64,000 nucleotides of DNA from Streptococcus caballi DSM 19004 (GTDB lineage: Bacteria > Bacillota > Bacilli > Lactobacillales > Streptococcaceae), in NCBI RefSeq assembly GCF_000379985.1, contig NZ_KB904062.1, positions 102,829-166,828 of the forward strand, given 5' to 3'. Under the pieces are notes generated by a model. It worked only from the letters and a program-made list of their open reading frames with translations. It made no database searches and had not been told where the DNA came from. The translations under genes were made by a program, and so were the position numbers. Positions 37,216 through 46,518 of this stretch are shown here, piece after piece; the stretch's first letter is position 1; each line of letters starts with the position of its first letter.

Positions 37216-38966
37216 TAGTTATTTCCTCCTTCCTCATCAAAATCACCGCTAGCTTCTTGTTGGACATTGTAGATGTCGCGGTAAATATCATTGGTCTTCA
37301 ACAATTCATCATGGCTGGCAAATCCTGTCATTTTACCATCATCAAGTACCAAGATACGGCTAGCTTGTTCAACACTTGAAATCCGTTGGGAGATGATAAT
37401 TTTAGTCGTTCCAGGAATAGATTCTTCAAATGCGCGGCGGATATTGGCATCTGTTGCCGTATCAACTGCACTGGTTGAATCATCCAAAATCAAGACTTTT
37501 GGTTTTTTAAGTAAGGCGCGGGCAATACAGAGACGTTGCTTTTGGCCACCTGACACGTTACTACCGCCTTGCTCAATCCAAGTATTATACTTGTCTGGGA
37601 AACGCTCGATGAATTCATCTGCACAGGCTTGGCGACAGGCTTCTATACATTCTTCTTCAGTTGCATTTTCATTTCCCCAACGCAGGTTGTCAAGAATCGT
37701 TCCTGAAAAGAGGACATTTTTTTGAAGAACAACCGCCACCTGATCACGGAGAACCTCAAGGTCGTAATCACGCACATCATGTTCCCCAACCAAAACACTA
37801 CCACTGTCCACATCATAAAGACGAGAAACTAAGTTAGCAAAGGAAGTCTTTCCTGAGCCTGTTCCACCAATGACACCGATAACCTCACCCGATTTAATAG
37901 ACAGATCAATATCAGACAAAACTTCTTCGGCATTACCGTGTTTGTATGAAAAGTGCACATGATCAAACTCAATGCTTCCATCTGCCACTGTCATGACTGG
38001 ATGAGCAGGATTAACAATGTCAGCCTGCTCAGTCAACACTTCAGAAATACGCTCTGCGCTTGAAAAACTCATGGAAATCATAACCATAATCATGGACAAC
38101 ATCATGAGCGACATCATCATTGCAAAGACATAGGAGAAGAGTGAGGTTAATTCACCCGTTGTCAAACTGCCTACAACGATAAATTGAGCACCGAACCAAG
38201 ACAACAAGATGATACATGAAAAAATGGTTGTCATGAGAATTGGTGTATTCATGATGATAATCTTTTCAGCCTTAACGAAAAGTTTGTAAATATTTTCAAC
38301 AGCTTTGGTAAATTTGGTATTTTCGTGGTCTTCACGGACAAAGGCCTTGACCACACGAATGGCTGAAATGTTCTCCTGAACACTAGCATTGAGGTCATCA
38401 TATTTGCGAAAGACGTAGCGGAAGGTGCCCATAGCTTTGCGGATAACCACGAAAAGAGCTAGACCAAGAAAGACAACAGCTGCCAGGAAAATCAAGCTAA
38501 GTTGCTGGTCTACCACAAAACACATAATCATACTAACAATGATGGTCAGCGGTGCCCGCACAACCACGCGAATAATCATTTGATAAGCGTTTTGGACATT
38601 GGTCACGTCCGTTGTCATACGAGTGACCAGACCAGCTGTGCTGAATTTATCAATATTTGAAAAGGCAAAGGTCTGAATATTTTCATACATGCCTTCACGC
38701 AGATTGGCTGCAAAACCAGCCGAAGCCTGCGCAGCATATTTCCCCGCCAAATAACCACAGGTCAACCCACAAGAGGCTAGAACCAGCATAAGCAAACCAT
38801 ATAGCAGAACCATATTCATCCTGCCAGCCTGAATCCCTTGGTCAATGAGCAGGGAAATCACAAAGGGCACAGAAACGTCAAAGAAAACTTCCAGAGCCGC
38901 AAATAGAGGCGACAAGAGCGATGCTTTTTTGTATTCTTTGACCTGAGCCAGCAATACTTTTATCAT
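37215..38966 (-). CDS. ABC exporter half-transporter, degenerate ATP site (A subunit)
   Basis: A 583-residue membrane-ATPase fusion. Walker A GGTGSGKTS and a good signature (VSGGQKQR), but Walker B ends in Asp (LILDDSTSAVD) and the H-loop His is Gln (IISQRISS), so one composite ATP site is non-hydrolytic. It pairs with the next gene. The C-terminus is acidic (GDFDEEGGNN). Confidence 0.92.
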   Translation of the reverse strand: MIKVLLAQVKEYKKASLLSPLFAALEVFFDVSVPFVISLLIDQGIQAGRMNMVLLYGLLMLVLASCGLTCGYLAGKYAAQASAGFAANLREGMYENIQTFAFSNIDKFSTAGLVTRMTTDVTNVQNAYQMIIRVVVRAPLTIIVSMIMCFVVDQQLSLIFLAAVVFLGLALFVVIRKAMGTFRYVFRKYDDLNASVQENISAIRVVKAFVREDHENTKFTKAVENIYKLFVKAEKIIIMNTPILMTTIFSCIILLSWFGAQFIVVGSLTTGELTSLFSYVFAMMMSLMMLSMIMVMISMSFSSAERISEVLTEQADIVNPAHPVMTVADGSIEFDHVHFSYKHGNAEEVLSDIDLSIKSGEVIGVIGGTGSGKTSFANLVSRLYDVDSGSVLVGEHDVRDYDLEVLRDQVAVVLQKNVLFSGTILDNLRWGNENATEEECIEACRQACADEFIERFPDKYNTWIEQGGSNVSGGQKQRLCIARALLKKPKVLILDDSTSAVDTATDANIRRAFEESIPGTTKIIISQRISSVEQASRILVLDDGKMTGFASHDELLKTNDIYRDIYNVQQEASGDFDEEGGNN

Positions 38967-39179
38967 AATTAAGATACCTTGTGAGTAGTACTCTAGCAGA
39001 CTTTATAGGTAAAGAAAATCAAAAGTTGACAAGACGACTTCTTAGTTTAATCTGCTACCGCTAGATTTAATACACCCTAGGGGAAAGCAAGGCTTTCCTC
39101 CAAAGTAGGGCAAGCTAGAGTCAGCGATGTATCATTTTGATTGTCAATGAGTATTAGTCTAAAAGAGCAAGCCTCACTC

Positions 39180-39626
39180 CTACTTCCTTTCTCCATCTTT
39201 TTCTACAATATTTTGATAGGCCTTCTCCAAATGAGCATGGAATATTTTTTGTTCCTCTCTAGTGAAATGGGCAATGATATCCTCTTCTGACACTTTCAAA
39301 TGCTGGCGCAAGCCCGCAATCAAATTCGCGCCCGATGACGACAGACGTACTTTTTTAATACGTTTATCATGCTCATCCGTACTGATCACGACTAGCTGCT
39401 TTTGCTCCAAGCGAGACAAAATTCCCACCATAGTTGGCTGAGAAACTTCAAATTGCTTTTCCAACTCCTTGAAAGTTAAACAACGATCCAAATCACCTAA
39501 ATATAAAAGCACCCATGATTGCATGCTAGTAGTATTATAAGGCTTTAAGAATTGGTTCATATTTTGTTCCATTTGATTGGCAATCCGCTTAATCAACCAA
39601 CCGTAAGGAGCATTTTTCACTTCCAT
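39180..39626 (-). CDS. MarR-family regulator of the ABC exporter
   Basis: A 148-residue winged-helix protein. The recognition region runs LTFKELEKQFEVSQPTMVGI, and the wing follows at VVISTDEHDKRIKKVRLS. MarR proteins are dimeric repressors released by small ligands. It is transcribed with, and 213 nt ahead of, the exporter genes; a palindrome overlaps its own -35 box. In the gap 38967-39179 a small hairpin (GGAAAGC-AAG-GCTTTCC) is visible near 39080-39100. Confidence 0.9.
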   Translation of the reverse strand: MEVKNAPYGWLIKRIANQMEQNMNQFLKPYNTTSMQSWVLLYLGDLDRCLTFKELEKQFEVSQPTMVGILSRLEQKQLVVISTDEHDKRIKKVRLSSSGANLIAGLRQHLKVSEEDIIAHFTREEQKIFHAHLEKAYQNIVEKDGERK

Positions 39627-39654
39627 TCAACACCTCCTCAAAACTCTATTAGCT

Positions 39655-39696
39655 ATTATAAAGCTTTTTAACTAAAAGTCAATAGCAGGCTATTGA
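39655..39696 (-). promoter_or_regulatory. marR promoter with palindromic operator
   Basis: Minus strand -35 TTGACT (39677-39682), 16-nt spacer, -10 TATAAT (39655-39660). TCAATAGC-AG-GCTATTGA (39679-39696) is a perfect inverted repeat overlapping the -35, fitting autorepression by the MarR protein. Confidence 0.65.
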
Positions 39697-39773
39697 ATAA
39701 ATCATACACATCCGTCAAAAGGGTGGGCATGATTTGTCTTGCTCCACAGGGTGCGTAGCGGACTTGAAGTCAT

Positions 39774-39799
39774 ATAAAAAACCAGCCTATGGGCTGGTT
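39774..39799 (-). terminator. Terminator of the nine-gene yxe-like operon
   Basis: Minus strand AACCAGCC (39799-39792) pairs with GGCTGGTT (39787-39780), then TTTTTAT, 15 nt after the last stop codon. Confidence 0.88.
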
Positions 39800-39813
39800 A
39801 GATATAAATATAA

Positions 39814-40623
39814 TTACCCTTGATAACTTGCATCAATACCTGAGAAAAATTTTTCCGAAAGTTTTGCGATAGTCCCGTCCTCTTGAAGTTCCACAAGAGC
39901 TTTATTGACTTTTTCTTGAAGTTTTTCATCTTCACCTTTATTAAATGCAATAGCAATGTTTTCTTCTTCAATTTCTCCATCAAGAATTTTTAAATCCAAC
40001 CCTTTCTGAGCAATGATAGCAGATAAAATCGTTTTAGCATTTGAATAACCATCTACTTGTCCATTTGTTACTGCTGAAAGTGCTGCTTCACGATCATCAT
40101 ATGTTTGAATTTGAATTGTTGAGTTAAAATTCTGAAGAACATTGATTTGATTAGAACCAACAGTTGCTGAAATAGTAGTGTTATTCAAATCATCTACCGA
40201 TTTTAAACCAGAATCAGATTTTGTCACAACACCATATTGGAAAGTTGCGTAAGGGGTAGAGAAATCGTATGTTTTTTCACGTTCATCTGTGATAGCAATG
40301 GAACTTGCAACTACATCTACTTTATGGCTAGTTAAAAGACCGAAAAGTCCATCAAAACTAGTAGTTTTAAAATCTACATCATATCCAATTTTATCAGCTA
40401 CCGCTTTGATGACTTCCACGTCGAATCCAGTTAGTTTTCCATCATCGTCTTTATATGAACCAGGGAAACTCACACCTGTTGTTGCAACTTTTAACACAGG
40501 TGTATCTGATGAAGAGCTGGATTTAGAAGAACTATTTCCTCCCGACGCAGTTTGATAACCAAAGTAAGTAATGATAGCAATAATAATGACGGCAATAATA
40601 CCAATAATAGATTTTTTTCGCAT
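39814..40623 (-). CDS. Polar amino-acid-type ABC substrate-binding protein (YxeM-like)
   Basis: A 269-residue SBP_bac_3 protein. The N-terminal hydrophobic segment (6-24) has no lipobox Cys and is followed by a Ser-rich linker, so it is probably anchored by an uncleaved helix. Core motifs: GKLTGFDVEVIKAVADKIGY, DVVASSIAITDEREKTYDFS then TPY, and NIAIAFNKGED. The family binds amino acids and derivatives. It is the last gene of an operon in which permease and ATPase come three and two genes earlier. The layout suggests uptake of an amino-acid adduct such as S-(2-succino)cysteine; that is inference. Confidence 0.9.
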   Translation of the reverse strand: MRKKSIIGIIAVIIIAIITYFGYQTASGGNSSSKSSSSSDTPVLKVATTGVSFPGSYKDDDGKLTGFDVEVIKAVADKIGYDVDFKTTSFDGLFGLLTSHKVDVVASSIAITDEREKTYDFSTPYATFQYGVVTKSDSGLKSVDDLNNTTISATVGSNQINVLQNFNSTIQIQTYDDREAALSAVTNGQVDGYSNAKTILSAIIAQKGLDLKILDGEIEEENIAIAFNKGEDEKLQEKVNKALVELQEDGTIAKLSEKFFSGIDASYQG

Positions 40624-40642
40624 AATAAAATCTCCCTCTAAA

Positions 40643-41992
40643 TTAAATATTTACTTGTGACAAAATGTGATCAACCTTAGATAGACTTTCTCCAATATTA
40701 TTTTCTGGTATAGTCCAAGAATTAACCTCTTCCCAACTAAAATTCGAGCTAATTTGTGAATTTTTGTATAATAGGTGAATAAAATCTTCGTGATTTTCTA
40801 TAGATGTCATTGCTGCTTGATAAACAAGTTCATGAGCGGTCTGCTTACCAACGACTTTACCTAATTCAAACATAATACGTTCTGAATAGGGAAGAGTCCC
40901 CTGTATCTCAAGGTTCTTCCGCATTTGCTCAACATTAACATCAAGCTCAGATAGTATGTAAGTTAAGTTAACAATTTGTGCATCCAAATAGCTAGTGATT
41001 TCTGGCAAGACCACCCATTCATTACGCCAATGAATAGCATCGCGCTCACCATCAATTAGCATAGATTGTAACGTAAGACTTACATCCGAAAAGACAGGTT
41101 GAGTTAAACTTGCAAGTCCTTCTATTAGAGCTGGATTGCGTTTTTGAGGCATTGTAGACGAACCAATTTCTCCTTTACGGAAAGGCTCATGGATCTCATT
41201 TATCTCAGTCTTCATGAGTGTAAAAAGTTCACGACCAATTTTCCCCAGTGTCCCTGAATATATTCCAAGAGTTGTAGCAAATTCTGAAAATCTATCTCGC
41301 GAAGGTTGCCATGAAATATTTGGAACAGAGAGATCCAGTTCAAATAATGTTAGTTTTTCAATTTCAACACCTCTACCAGCAAATGCCGCATAAGTACCTA
41401 CTGCACCACTAATACTACCAACAAATACACCATTATCTAAAAGCTGGTCTAGCCTTCTTTGACTTCGTAATAATTCATCCAGCCAGATTGCCAATTTAAA
41501 ACCAAAAGTAATTGGAATAGCATGAATACCATGTGTTCGTCCCATCATAATGGTTGAACGATGTTCCTTAGTCAAAACCGCTAATGTTCGAATTAACTTT
41601 TCAGAATGATCTTTGATAATATTGTATGCTTCCTTAGTTTGCAACATTATGCCAGTGTCAACAATATCTTGAGTTGTAACACCATAATGTACAAATTCAC
41701 CCTCTTCAGCTCCTACAGCTGATTGGAGCGCATGAATTAAAGCAATTAAAGAATGACGCTTTTCAGCACTTTCCTTTTGTAAGGATAAAAGATCAAAATT
41801 TTCTACTTTAGCTTTTTCGACAATCTTTTTTGCTGCTGTTTCTGGAATGACTCCCAGCTCGCCTTCTACTTTGGCAAGAGCCGCTTCAACTTTCAATTGT
41901 TTAGAAATCTTATTTTCATCACTCCAGATTGCTCTAATCTCAGGAGTTGAAAAATTATTTTGCATCAATATAGAATCTAAAACACTAGTCAC
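40643..41992 (-). CDS. Fumarase/aspartase-superfamily lyase (adduct-cleaving lyase candidate)
   Basis: A 449-residue lyase of the adenylosuccinate lyase/carboxymuconate cycloisomerase branch. GRTHGIHAIPITFG (151-164) holds the conserved catalytic-region His, and GSSTMPQKRNP (277-287) is the superfamily signature on the mobile loop. Enzymes of this type release fumarate from a succinyl adduct, or do the related lactonisation. It is unlikely to be the housekeeping PurB, given its context: importer, acetyltransferase, amidohydrolase and MmgE/PrpD neighbours. An S-(2-succino) lyase role would replace the YxeK monooxygenase. The start is a GTG at 41992 with GGGAG 5 nt upstream; the protein starts MTSVLDSILMQNNFSTPEIR, like cycloisomerases. 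Confidence 0.85.
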   Translation of the reverse strand: MTSVLDSILMQNNFSTPEIRAIWSDENKISKQLKVEAALAKVEGELGVIPETAAKKIVEKAKVENFDLLSLQKESAEKRHSLIALIHALQSAVGAEEGEFVHYGVTTQDIVDTGIMLQTKEAYNIIKDHSEKLIRTLAVLTKEHRSTIMMGRTHGIHAIPITFGFKLAIWLDELLRSQRRLDQLLDNGVFVGSISGAVGTYAAFAGRGVEIEKLTLFELDLSVPNISWQPSRDRFSEFATTLGIYSGTLGKIGRELFTLMKTEINEIHEPFRKGEIGSSTMPQKRNPALIEGLASLTQPVFSDVSLTLQSMLIDGERDAIHWRNEWVVLPEITSYLDAQIVNLTYILSELDVNVEQMRKNLEIQGTLPYSERIMFELGKVVGKQTAHELVYQAAMTSIENHEDFIHLLYKNSQISSNFSWEEVNSWTIPENNIGESLSKVDHILSQVNI

Positions 41993-42007
41993 TTTTTCTC
42001 CCTCTTC

Positions 42008-42775
42008 CTACAATGCTGAACTTTCCAATGAACCACGATATAGCGAGCTAACAAAAGAACGAACTCGATCGTGGCTACTATCGTTAGATAACAACAAATT
42101 AGCTGGTCCTTGTGTTAAAATTTCTCCATTTTCAATAAAAACAACATTATCAGCAATTTTTCTAGCAAACTCCATCTCATGAGTTACCAAAATCATTGAA
42201 ATCTTTTCTTTTGCTAAAGCTGCAATAACTTGCAATACCCCATCAACCATTTCTGGATCAAGAGCCGAAGTTGGTTCATCAAAAAGAATTATGTCAGGTT
42301 TAAACGCAATAGCTCTGGCGATACCTACCCGCTGTTGTTGCCCTCCAGATAATGTTACTGGATACTGTTCTTCAAATGCCGCTAATCCTACTTTTTCTAA
42401 AGATGCATGGGCAACAGTCTCTGCTTCTTTCTTAGAAAAGCGTCCACTTAAAATTAAGGGTTGGACAACATTTTGTAAGACTGTATAATTCTTAAAAAGA
42501 TTAAACTGTTGAAATACCATAGTAGAGTGACTGCGGATATCATGAATATCACTTTTTGAAATTTTTCCTCCAGTCACTTTTGTATTTCCAACTTTTAATG
42601 TTCCTGAAGAGGGCAGTTGGAGAAGATTTATGGTTCTTAACAGAGTTGTTTTCCCTGAACCACTCGGTCCAACAAAAGCTGTAACCGTTCCAGCTTCAAT
42701 AGAAAGATTGATAGATTTAAGAATTTCTTTATTTCCTATCCTAACTTCCAAATTTTTCAACTCAATTAGACTCAT
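42008..42775 (-). CDS. Polar amino-acid-type ABC ATPase (YxeO-like)
   Basis: A 255-residue GlnQ-type ATPase. Walker A GPSGSGKTT, Q-loop FQQFNLFKNYTVLQNV, signature LSGGQQQRVGIARAI, Walker B IILFDEPTSALDPEMV and H-loop VTHEMEFAR. It overlaps the permease gene by 14 nt. It powers the importer in this operon. Confidence 0.93.
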   Translation of the reverse strand: MSLIELKNLEVRIGNKEILKSINLSIEAGTVTAFVGPSGSGKTTLLRTINLLQLPSSGTLKVGNTKVTGGKISKSDIHDIRSHSTMVFQQFNLFKNYTVLQNVVQPLILSGRFSKKEAETVAHASLEKVGLAAFEEQYPVTLSGGQQQRVGIARAIAFKPDIILFDEPTSALDPEMVDGVLQVIAALAKEKISMILVTHEMEFARKIADNVVFIENGEILTQGPANLLLSNDSSHDRVRSFVSSLYRGSLESSAL

Positions 42776-43451
42776 CTACTGACCTCCTATATGGTGCTGC
42801 TAAATCTTTTTCAAAAATACTTTGCAACCAAGTATAGATGATAATCATAATCCAGTATAGAAGACCAACAGCTAGATATGTTTCAAAGTAACGTAATGAA
42901 CCACCCGCAACCATTTTTGCATGTGCAAATAGTTCTGTTATTCCTAATGTGAATACTAACGATGTTTCTTTTAGTAAACTAACAAATGTATTACCAGTAG
43001 CAGGCAGGGCATTTAATGTTGCCTGAGGTAAAATAACATGTATGAAAATTTTCCACCCAGGAATGTTAAGTGCTTGACCTGCTTCTACTTGCCCTTTATC
43101 AACTGAATTTACAGCTGCTCTAAAGATTTCAGCCAAATATGCTGACTGTTTTAAACCTAGTCCGCCAATAGCCGCAGTAATAGCTGTCATCCCTTGGAAA
43201 ACCGGGAATAGTTGAGGTAGTCCATAAAAAATCAAAAATAATTGAACAAGGGTGGGCATGCCACGAAATAAAGAAATATAAGTATTAGCAAAGTATTTCA
43301 AAAATTTATGACCTGATAACTGAAACCATGTCATCAAAGCTCCTACTAAAATTGCCAAAATCATAGAAAAAATGGCAATAAAAATAGTTACTGGTATGTA
43401 AGCAGGTAATTTTAGAAATAATTCAAAGAAATATTCCCAACTAAAATTCAT
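42762..43451 (-). CDS. Polar amino-acid-type ABC permease (YxeN-like)
   Basis: A 229-residue His/Glu/Gln/Arg/opine-type permease with about five hydrophobic segments. The N-terminal part LFRGMPTLVQLFLIFYGLPQ and the EAA loop (AGQALNIPGWKIFIHVILPQ) that docks the ATPase are typical. A single permease gene implies a homodimeric channel. Overlaps the acetyltransferase gene by 11 nt. Confidence 0.92.
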   Translation of the reverse strand: MNFSWEYFFELFLKLPAYIPVTIFIAIFSMILAILVGALMTWFQLSGHKFLKYFANTYISLFRGMPTLVQLFLIFYGLPQLFPVFQGMTAITAAIGGLGLKQSAYLAEIFRAAVNSVDKGQVEAGQALNIPGWKIFIHVILPQATLNALPATGNTFVSLLKETSLVFTLGITELFAHAKMVAGGSLRYFETYLAVGLLYWIMIIIYTWLQSIFEKDLAAPYRRSVDESN

Positions 43452-43992
43452 TTTTATTCTCCTTTAGTAGAGCTTGCAGATTTTCGTTCTTAACTTTTAA
43501 AAGAGCATCTCTATTAAAAATTTTAATTAGATAAACTGTTTTATGGTCAGAAAATAACTGTTTTTCATCTAAATATTGAAATCCCATTTTTTTATAGGTT
43601 TCAATTAGCCAAGGATGTTCTAGTGCTGTACCTAAAGTAACAGCAGGAGCCTTTAAATCCTTTACAATGTAATCTTCAATAACTTCCGTAATCAAATTCT
43701 TAGCATACCCATGTCCCTGCATCTCAGGATCCGTTGCAATCCACCCTAAATGAGGTAGAGAGAACGGACCAGGGTTTTCTGACCAAGGCAACCTTACAGA
43801 AATAGTTGAAACAATTTGATTATCAACCGTTTTAATAAAAATTGGAGATGCTTGAACAGCTTGCGAAACTTCAAAAGTACTGATTGTACCAGCTTTAAAA
43901 TGAATTCCTAACTTTTCATTTTCAGCATACGCTTTATGGTATAAAGACGTTAGCTCTTCAAGAAAGTTATCAGATAACACTTGATATGTCAT
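43441..43992 (-). CDS. GNAT N-acetyltransferase (YxeL-like)
   Basis: A 183-residue GNAT protein. The acetyl-CoA loop is ATDPEMQGHGYAKNLI (Q/RxxGxG/A), followed by TYKKMGFQYLDEKQLF. The start at 43992 (MTYQVLSDN) has GGAGATGTGAT before it; a longer frame upstream overlaps the preceding gene without a ribosome site. In B. subtilis the related YxeL acetylates the amino group of S-(2-succino)cysteine before cleavage; the same role is inferred here from neighbours, not from residues. Confidence 0.82.
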   Translation of the reverse strand: MTYQVLSDNFLEELTSLYHKAYAENEKLGIHFKAGTISTFEVSQAVQASPIFIKTVDNQIVSTISVRLPWSENPGPFSLPHLGWIATDPEMQGHGYAKNLITEVIEDYIVKDLKAPAVTLGTALEHPWLIETYKKMGFQYLDEKQLFSDHKTVYLIKIFNRDALLKVKNENLQALLKENKNEF

Positions 43993-44005
43993 ATCACATC
44001 TCCTT

Positions 44006-45331
44006 CTAATAGTTTTTTGACAATCTTTCAAAAATTTCCGATGTATTAGTAATTTCATCAGTCATCACATAACGATAAAACTCGTCTAAATGCCCTTCCG
44101 TTAGCCTTTTAAACTTAAGGTAGAGTTCTTTAGGTGACAAAGGATTATTAGGAGAACCTTTAGGATGTTGTTCTAACCGATCAAACTTTATTTTGTCAGC
44201 TTCTCTAATTACTAAACGTACTGGACGCGTAGTATTATCACTCTCTAAATCATGATGTCGTACCACTTTTTTAGCAAAATTTAAAAAATCATCTGAAGTT
44301 TCTTCTTCTGTGAAATCTGTCAGATCAACACTTCCTTTTTCTAATGTTAACCATAAGATATATTCAATTGAAAATTTTCCTTCAAGGTTAATATTAGGAT
44401 ATTGATATGTAAGCGCCTTATCTCCAGTAGAAGTAAAATGCACATCTACCTTCGAAATATTTGCCGTTCTTAATCCTAATTTGTATGCTTTTTGAGCTAA
44501 ATCAAATCCTCCATTGGCTGCTGAACAAAACGGATATTGTTTAAACCACAGACCAGGAGATAAAATTTGTGAAGGCTCTAACCAATTTTCTAACAGCCTA
44601 TCAACATCTAAACGCTGTTGATTTATTATTTGAGCCCAACCTTTATAGTAAGAGAAAATATCATCATAAGCCGTCATACCCACTTTCACAAGCTCATAAG
44701 CTTGAACAGCATTCCTTGCTGCAAAACCTGCATTCAAGGGCTTACCATCAGTTCCTTCTTGATATAAAAAACCTGTTGCCTGGCTGGTGGTTAGAGATAA
44801 TAGGCAAGTAAAGTCATTTATTGAAGCTTTTTTATAGTAGCCTATTGCAACAGCAGCTGCTATGCAACCAATAGTTGCAGTCGAATGCCAACCTTGATTA
44901 ACATGATGAGGTTGAAATTGTTGTCCAAGTCTCCCAGCAAATTCGACTCCTTGAATGTAGGACTCTAACATCCTTTTAAAACTGTCATTTTTATCACTTA
45001 CGGATAGAAGAGCTGAGAAAATAACTGCACTTGGGTGACCTCGGAAATTCGCTTGAACATCATCTAAATCTTCATAATGTGCCAGGTACCCTAAAATTAG
45101 TGCTAATTGAACTCTAGATGTGCTGTAGGACGTTAACAAAATTTGATCAGTACCTTCACTACTTGCCAAATCCTTGACTATTTCTTGATTCTTAGGCGAC
45201 TGTAATCCCGCAGAATAACTTGCAATATAATCTAAAAAGGCAATTTTGGAAACATTTAACGATTCTTTGTATTGTGAGGACTGACTTATATCCTTTTGGA
45301 GCACTTCTACGATTTGTTTAGTTACATTCAT
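44006..45331 (-). CDS. MmgE/PrpD family protein (YxeQ-like)
   Basis: A 441-residue protein of the MmgE/PrpD fold: DYIASYSAGLQSPKNQEIVK, LILGYLAHYEDLDDV with FRGHPSAVIF, HHVNQGWHSTATIGCIAAAV, and SPGLWFKQYPFCSAANGG. The superfamily includes 2-methylcitrate dehydratase and iminodisuccinate epimerase. In this setting an epimerase of the succinyl stereocentre of an adduct, preparing it for a stereospecific lyase, is an attractive guess. YxeQ of the B. subtilis yxe operon is of this family. The substrate is unproven. Confidence 0.85.
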   Translation of the reverse strand: MNVTKQIVEVLQKDISQSSQYKESLNVSKIAFLDYIASYSAGLQSPKNQEIVKDLASSEGTDQILLTSYSTSRVQLALILGYLAHYEDLDDVQANFRGHPSAVIFSALLSVSDKNDSFKRMLESYIQGVEFAGRLGQQFQPHHVNQGWHSTATIGCIAAAVAIGYYKKASINDFTCLLSLTTSQATGFLYQEGTDGKPLNAGFAARNAVQAYELVKVGMTAYDDIFSYYKGWAQIINQQRLDVDRLLENWLEPSQILSPGLWFKQYPFCSAANGGFDLAQKAYKLGLRTANISKVDVHFTSTGDKALTYQYPNINLEGKFSIEYILWLTLEKGSVDLTDFTEEETSDDFLNFAKKVVRHHDLESDNTTRPVRLVIREADKIKFDRLEQHPKGSPNNPLSPKELYLKFKRLTEGHLDEFYRYVMTDEITNTSEIFERLSKNY

Positions 45332-45342
45332 TCGTTTACCTT

Positions 45343-46515
45343 CTAACCATTTTCATTTACAAAATTAATGAGACGACGAATTCCTTCTTCAATGTATCCT
45401 AAATCAGAAACTAGACTTAATCGCAAATAGCCTTCTCCATTTTTGCCAAATGTAGAACCAGGAATTAAAGCAACTTGCTTTTCAAATAAAAGTGAATCAA
45501 CAAAAGAAACATCATCAGAAAAGCGTTTAGGTAATTTAAACCACAAGAAAAAAGTTCCTTCAGAATCAACGACATCAAAACCTGCTGCTTTTAAAAGATT
45601 ATAAGCTAAATCTCTACGAGATTTATACAGATTACGAAGCTCTTTTCGCTCACTTTGTGAGTTTAACAATGCGTAGATAGCAGCATCTTGCACTGCTCCA
45701 AAAGTTCCACCAACAGATGCCCTAATATAACCTTTTAATAGGTTGATAATCTGCTTATTACCTACAGCAAAGGCAATTCTCCACCCTGCCATATTAAATG
45801 TTTTAGAAAGAGTATAAATTTCTATACCAACTTCTTTTGCACCATCAGTTTGTAAAAAACTTGGAGATTTACTTTTAAAACTAATATCAGAGTAAGCAAA
45901 ATCATGAGCTACTACGATATTATTCTTTCGAGCAAACTCAACAGTTCTTTTGAAGAAATCACTTGTTGCCCCAGCTCCCGTAGGGTTATTGGGATAATTT
46001 AGAAATAGCAACTTAGCCTTTTCTAACACGTCGTTAGGAATAAGGTCGTATTCAGGCAGATAATTATTTTCTTTCGTTAAAGGAAGTGGATAACTAGAAG
46101 CACTCGCCATTTTTATACCAGAATCATATCCAAAAAATGCTGGATTTGGAGTCAAAACAATGTCATTTGGATTTACTAAAGACATCGGTAGAGCTGTTAA
46201 AGCAGCTAAAGAACCACTAAAAATGGTTACCTCATCTTCTGTGAGTTTTACTCCATATTCATCATCATAAAATTTGATAATTGCTTTCTTTAAGGTTACT
46301 TTTCCGCCATAAGGTGGGTATCCTTGATTCGCAACTTCATCTATCGCACTTTTTAAACGATTTATAATTTTTGGAAATGTTTCCTGATCAGGGTTCCCTC
46401 TTCCAAGGTTGATAACATTTTTACCTTGTTGCTTTAATTTTCTGATTTGTTCTTGCTGATAGGATGTAAAATGTTTCGACCTTACTTGAACTCGCTCTGC
46501 TCCTTCAATCTTCAT
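45343..46515 (-). CDS. PLP-dependent aminotransferase, class I/II
   Basis: A 390-residue fold-type I enzyme. NLGRGNPDQETFP at the start, FLNYPNNPTGAG, DFAYSDISF, and the PLP-lysine motif YTLSKTFNMAGWRIAF; the phosphate-binding Arg lies near RLSLV at the C-terminus. It resembles the aspartate/LL-diaminopimelate aminotransferase branch. It could transaminate the amino acid set free by the operon or an unprocessed adduct. It has no counterpart in the B. subtilis yxe operon as I recall it. It starts 3 nt after the dehydrogenase stop. Confidence 0.9.
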   Translation of the reverse strand: MKIEGAERVQVRSKHFTSYQQEQIRKLKQQGKNVINLGRGNPDQETFPKIINRLKSAIDEVANQGYPPYGGKVTLKKAIIKFYDDEYGVKLTEDEVTIFSGSLAALTALPMSLVNPNDIVLTPNPAFFGYDSGIKMASASSYPLPLTKENNYLPEYDLIPNDVLEKAKLLFLNYPNNPTGAGATSDFFKRTVEFARKNNIVVAHDFAYSDISFKSKSPSFLQTDGAKEVGIEIYTLSKTFNMAGWRIAFAVGNKQIINLLKGYIRASVGGTFGAVQDAAIYALLNSQSERKELRNLYKSRRDLAYNLLKAAGFDVVDSEGTFFLWFKLPKRFSDDVSFVDSLLFEKQVALIPGSTFGKNGEGYLRLSLVSDLGYIEEGIRRLINFVNENG

Positions 46516-46518
46516 AAA

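Noticed and set aside
40643..41992. Housekeeping adenylosuccinate lyase (purB)
   Set aside because: The signature is shared by the whole superfamily; the gene lies inside an importer/acetyltransferase/deacylase operon, with no purine gene nearby, and its N-terminus is more like the carboxymuconate cycloisomerase branch.
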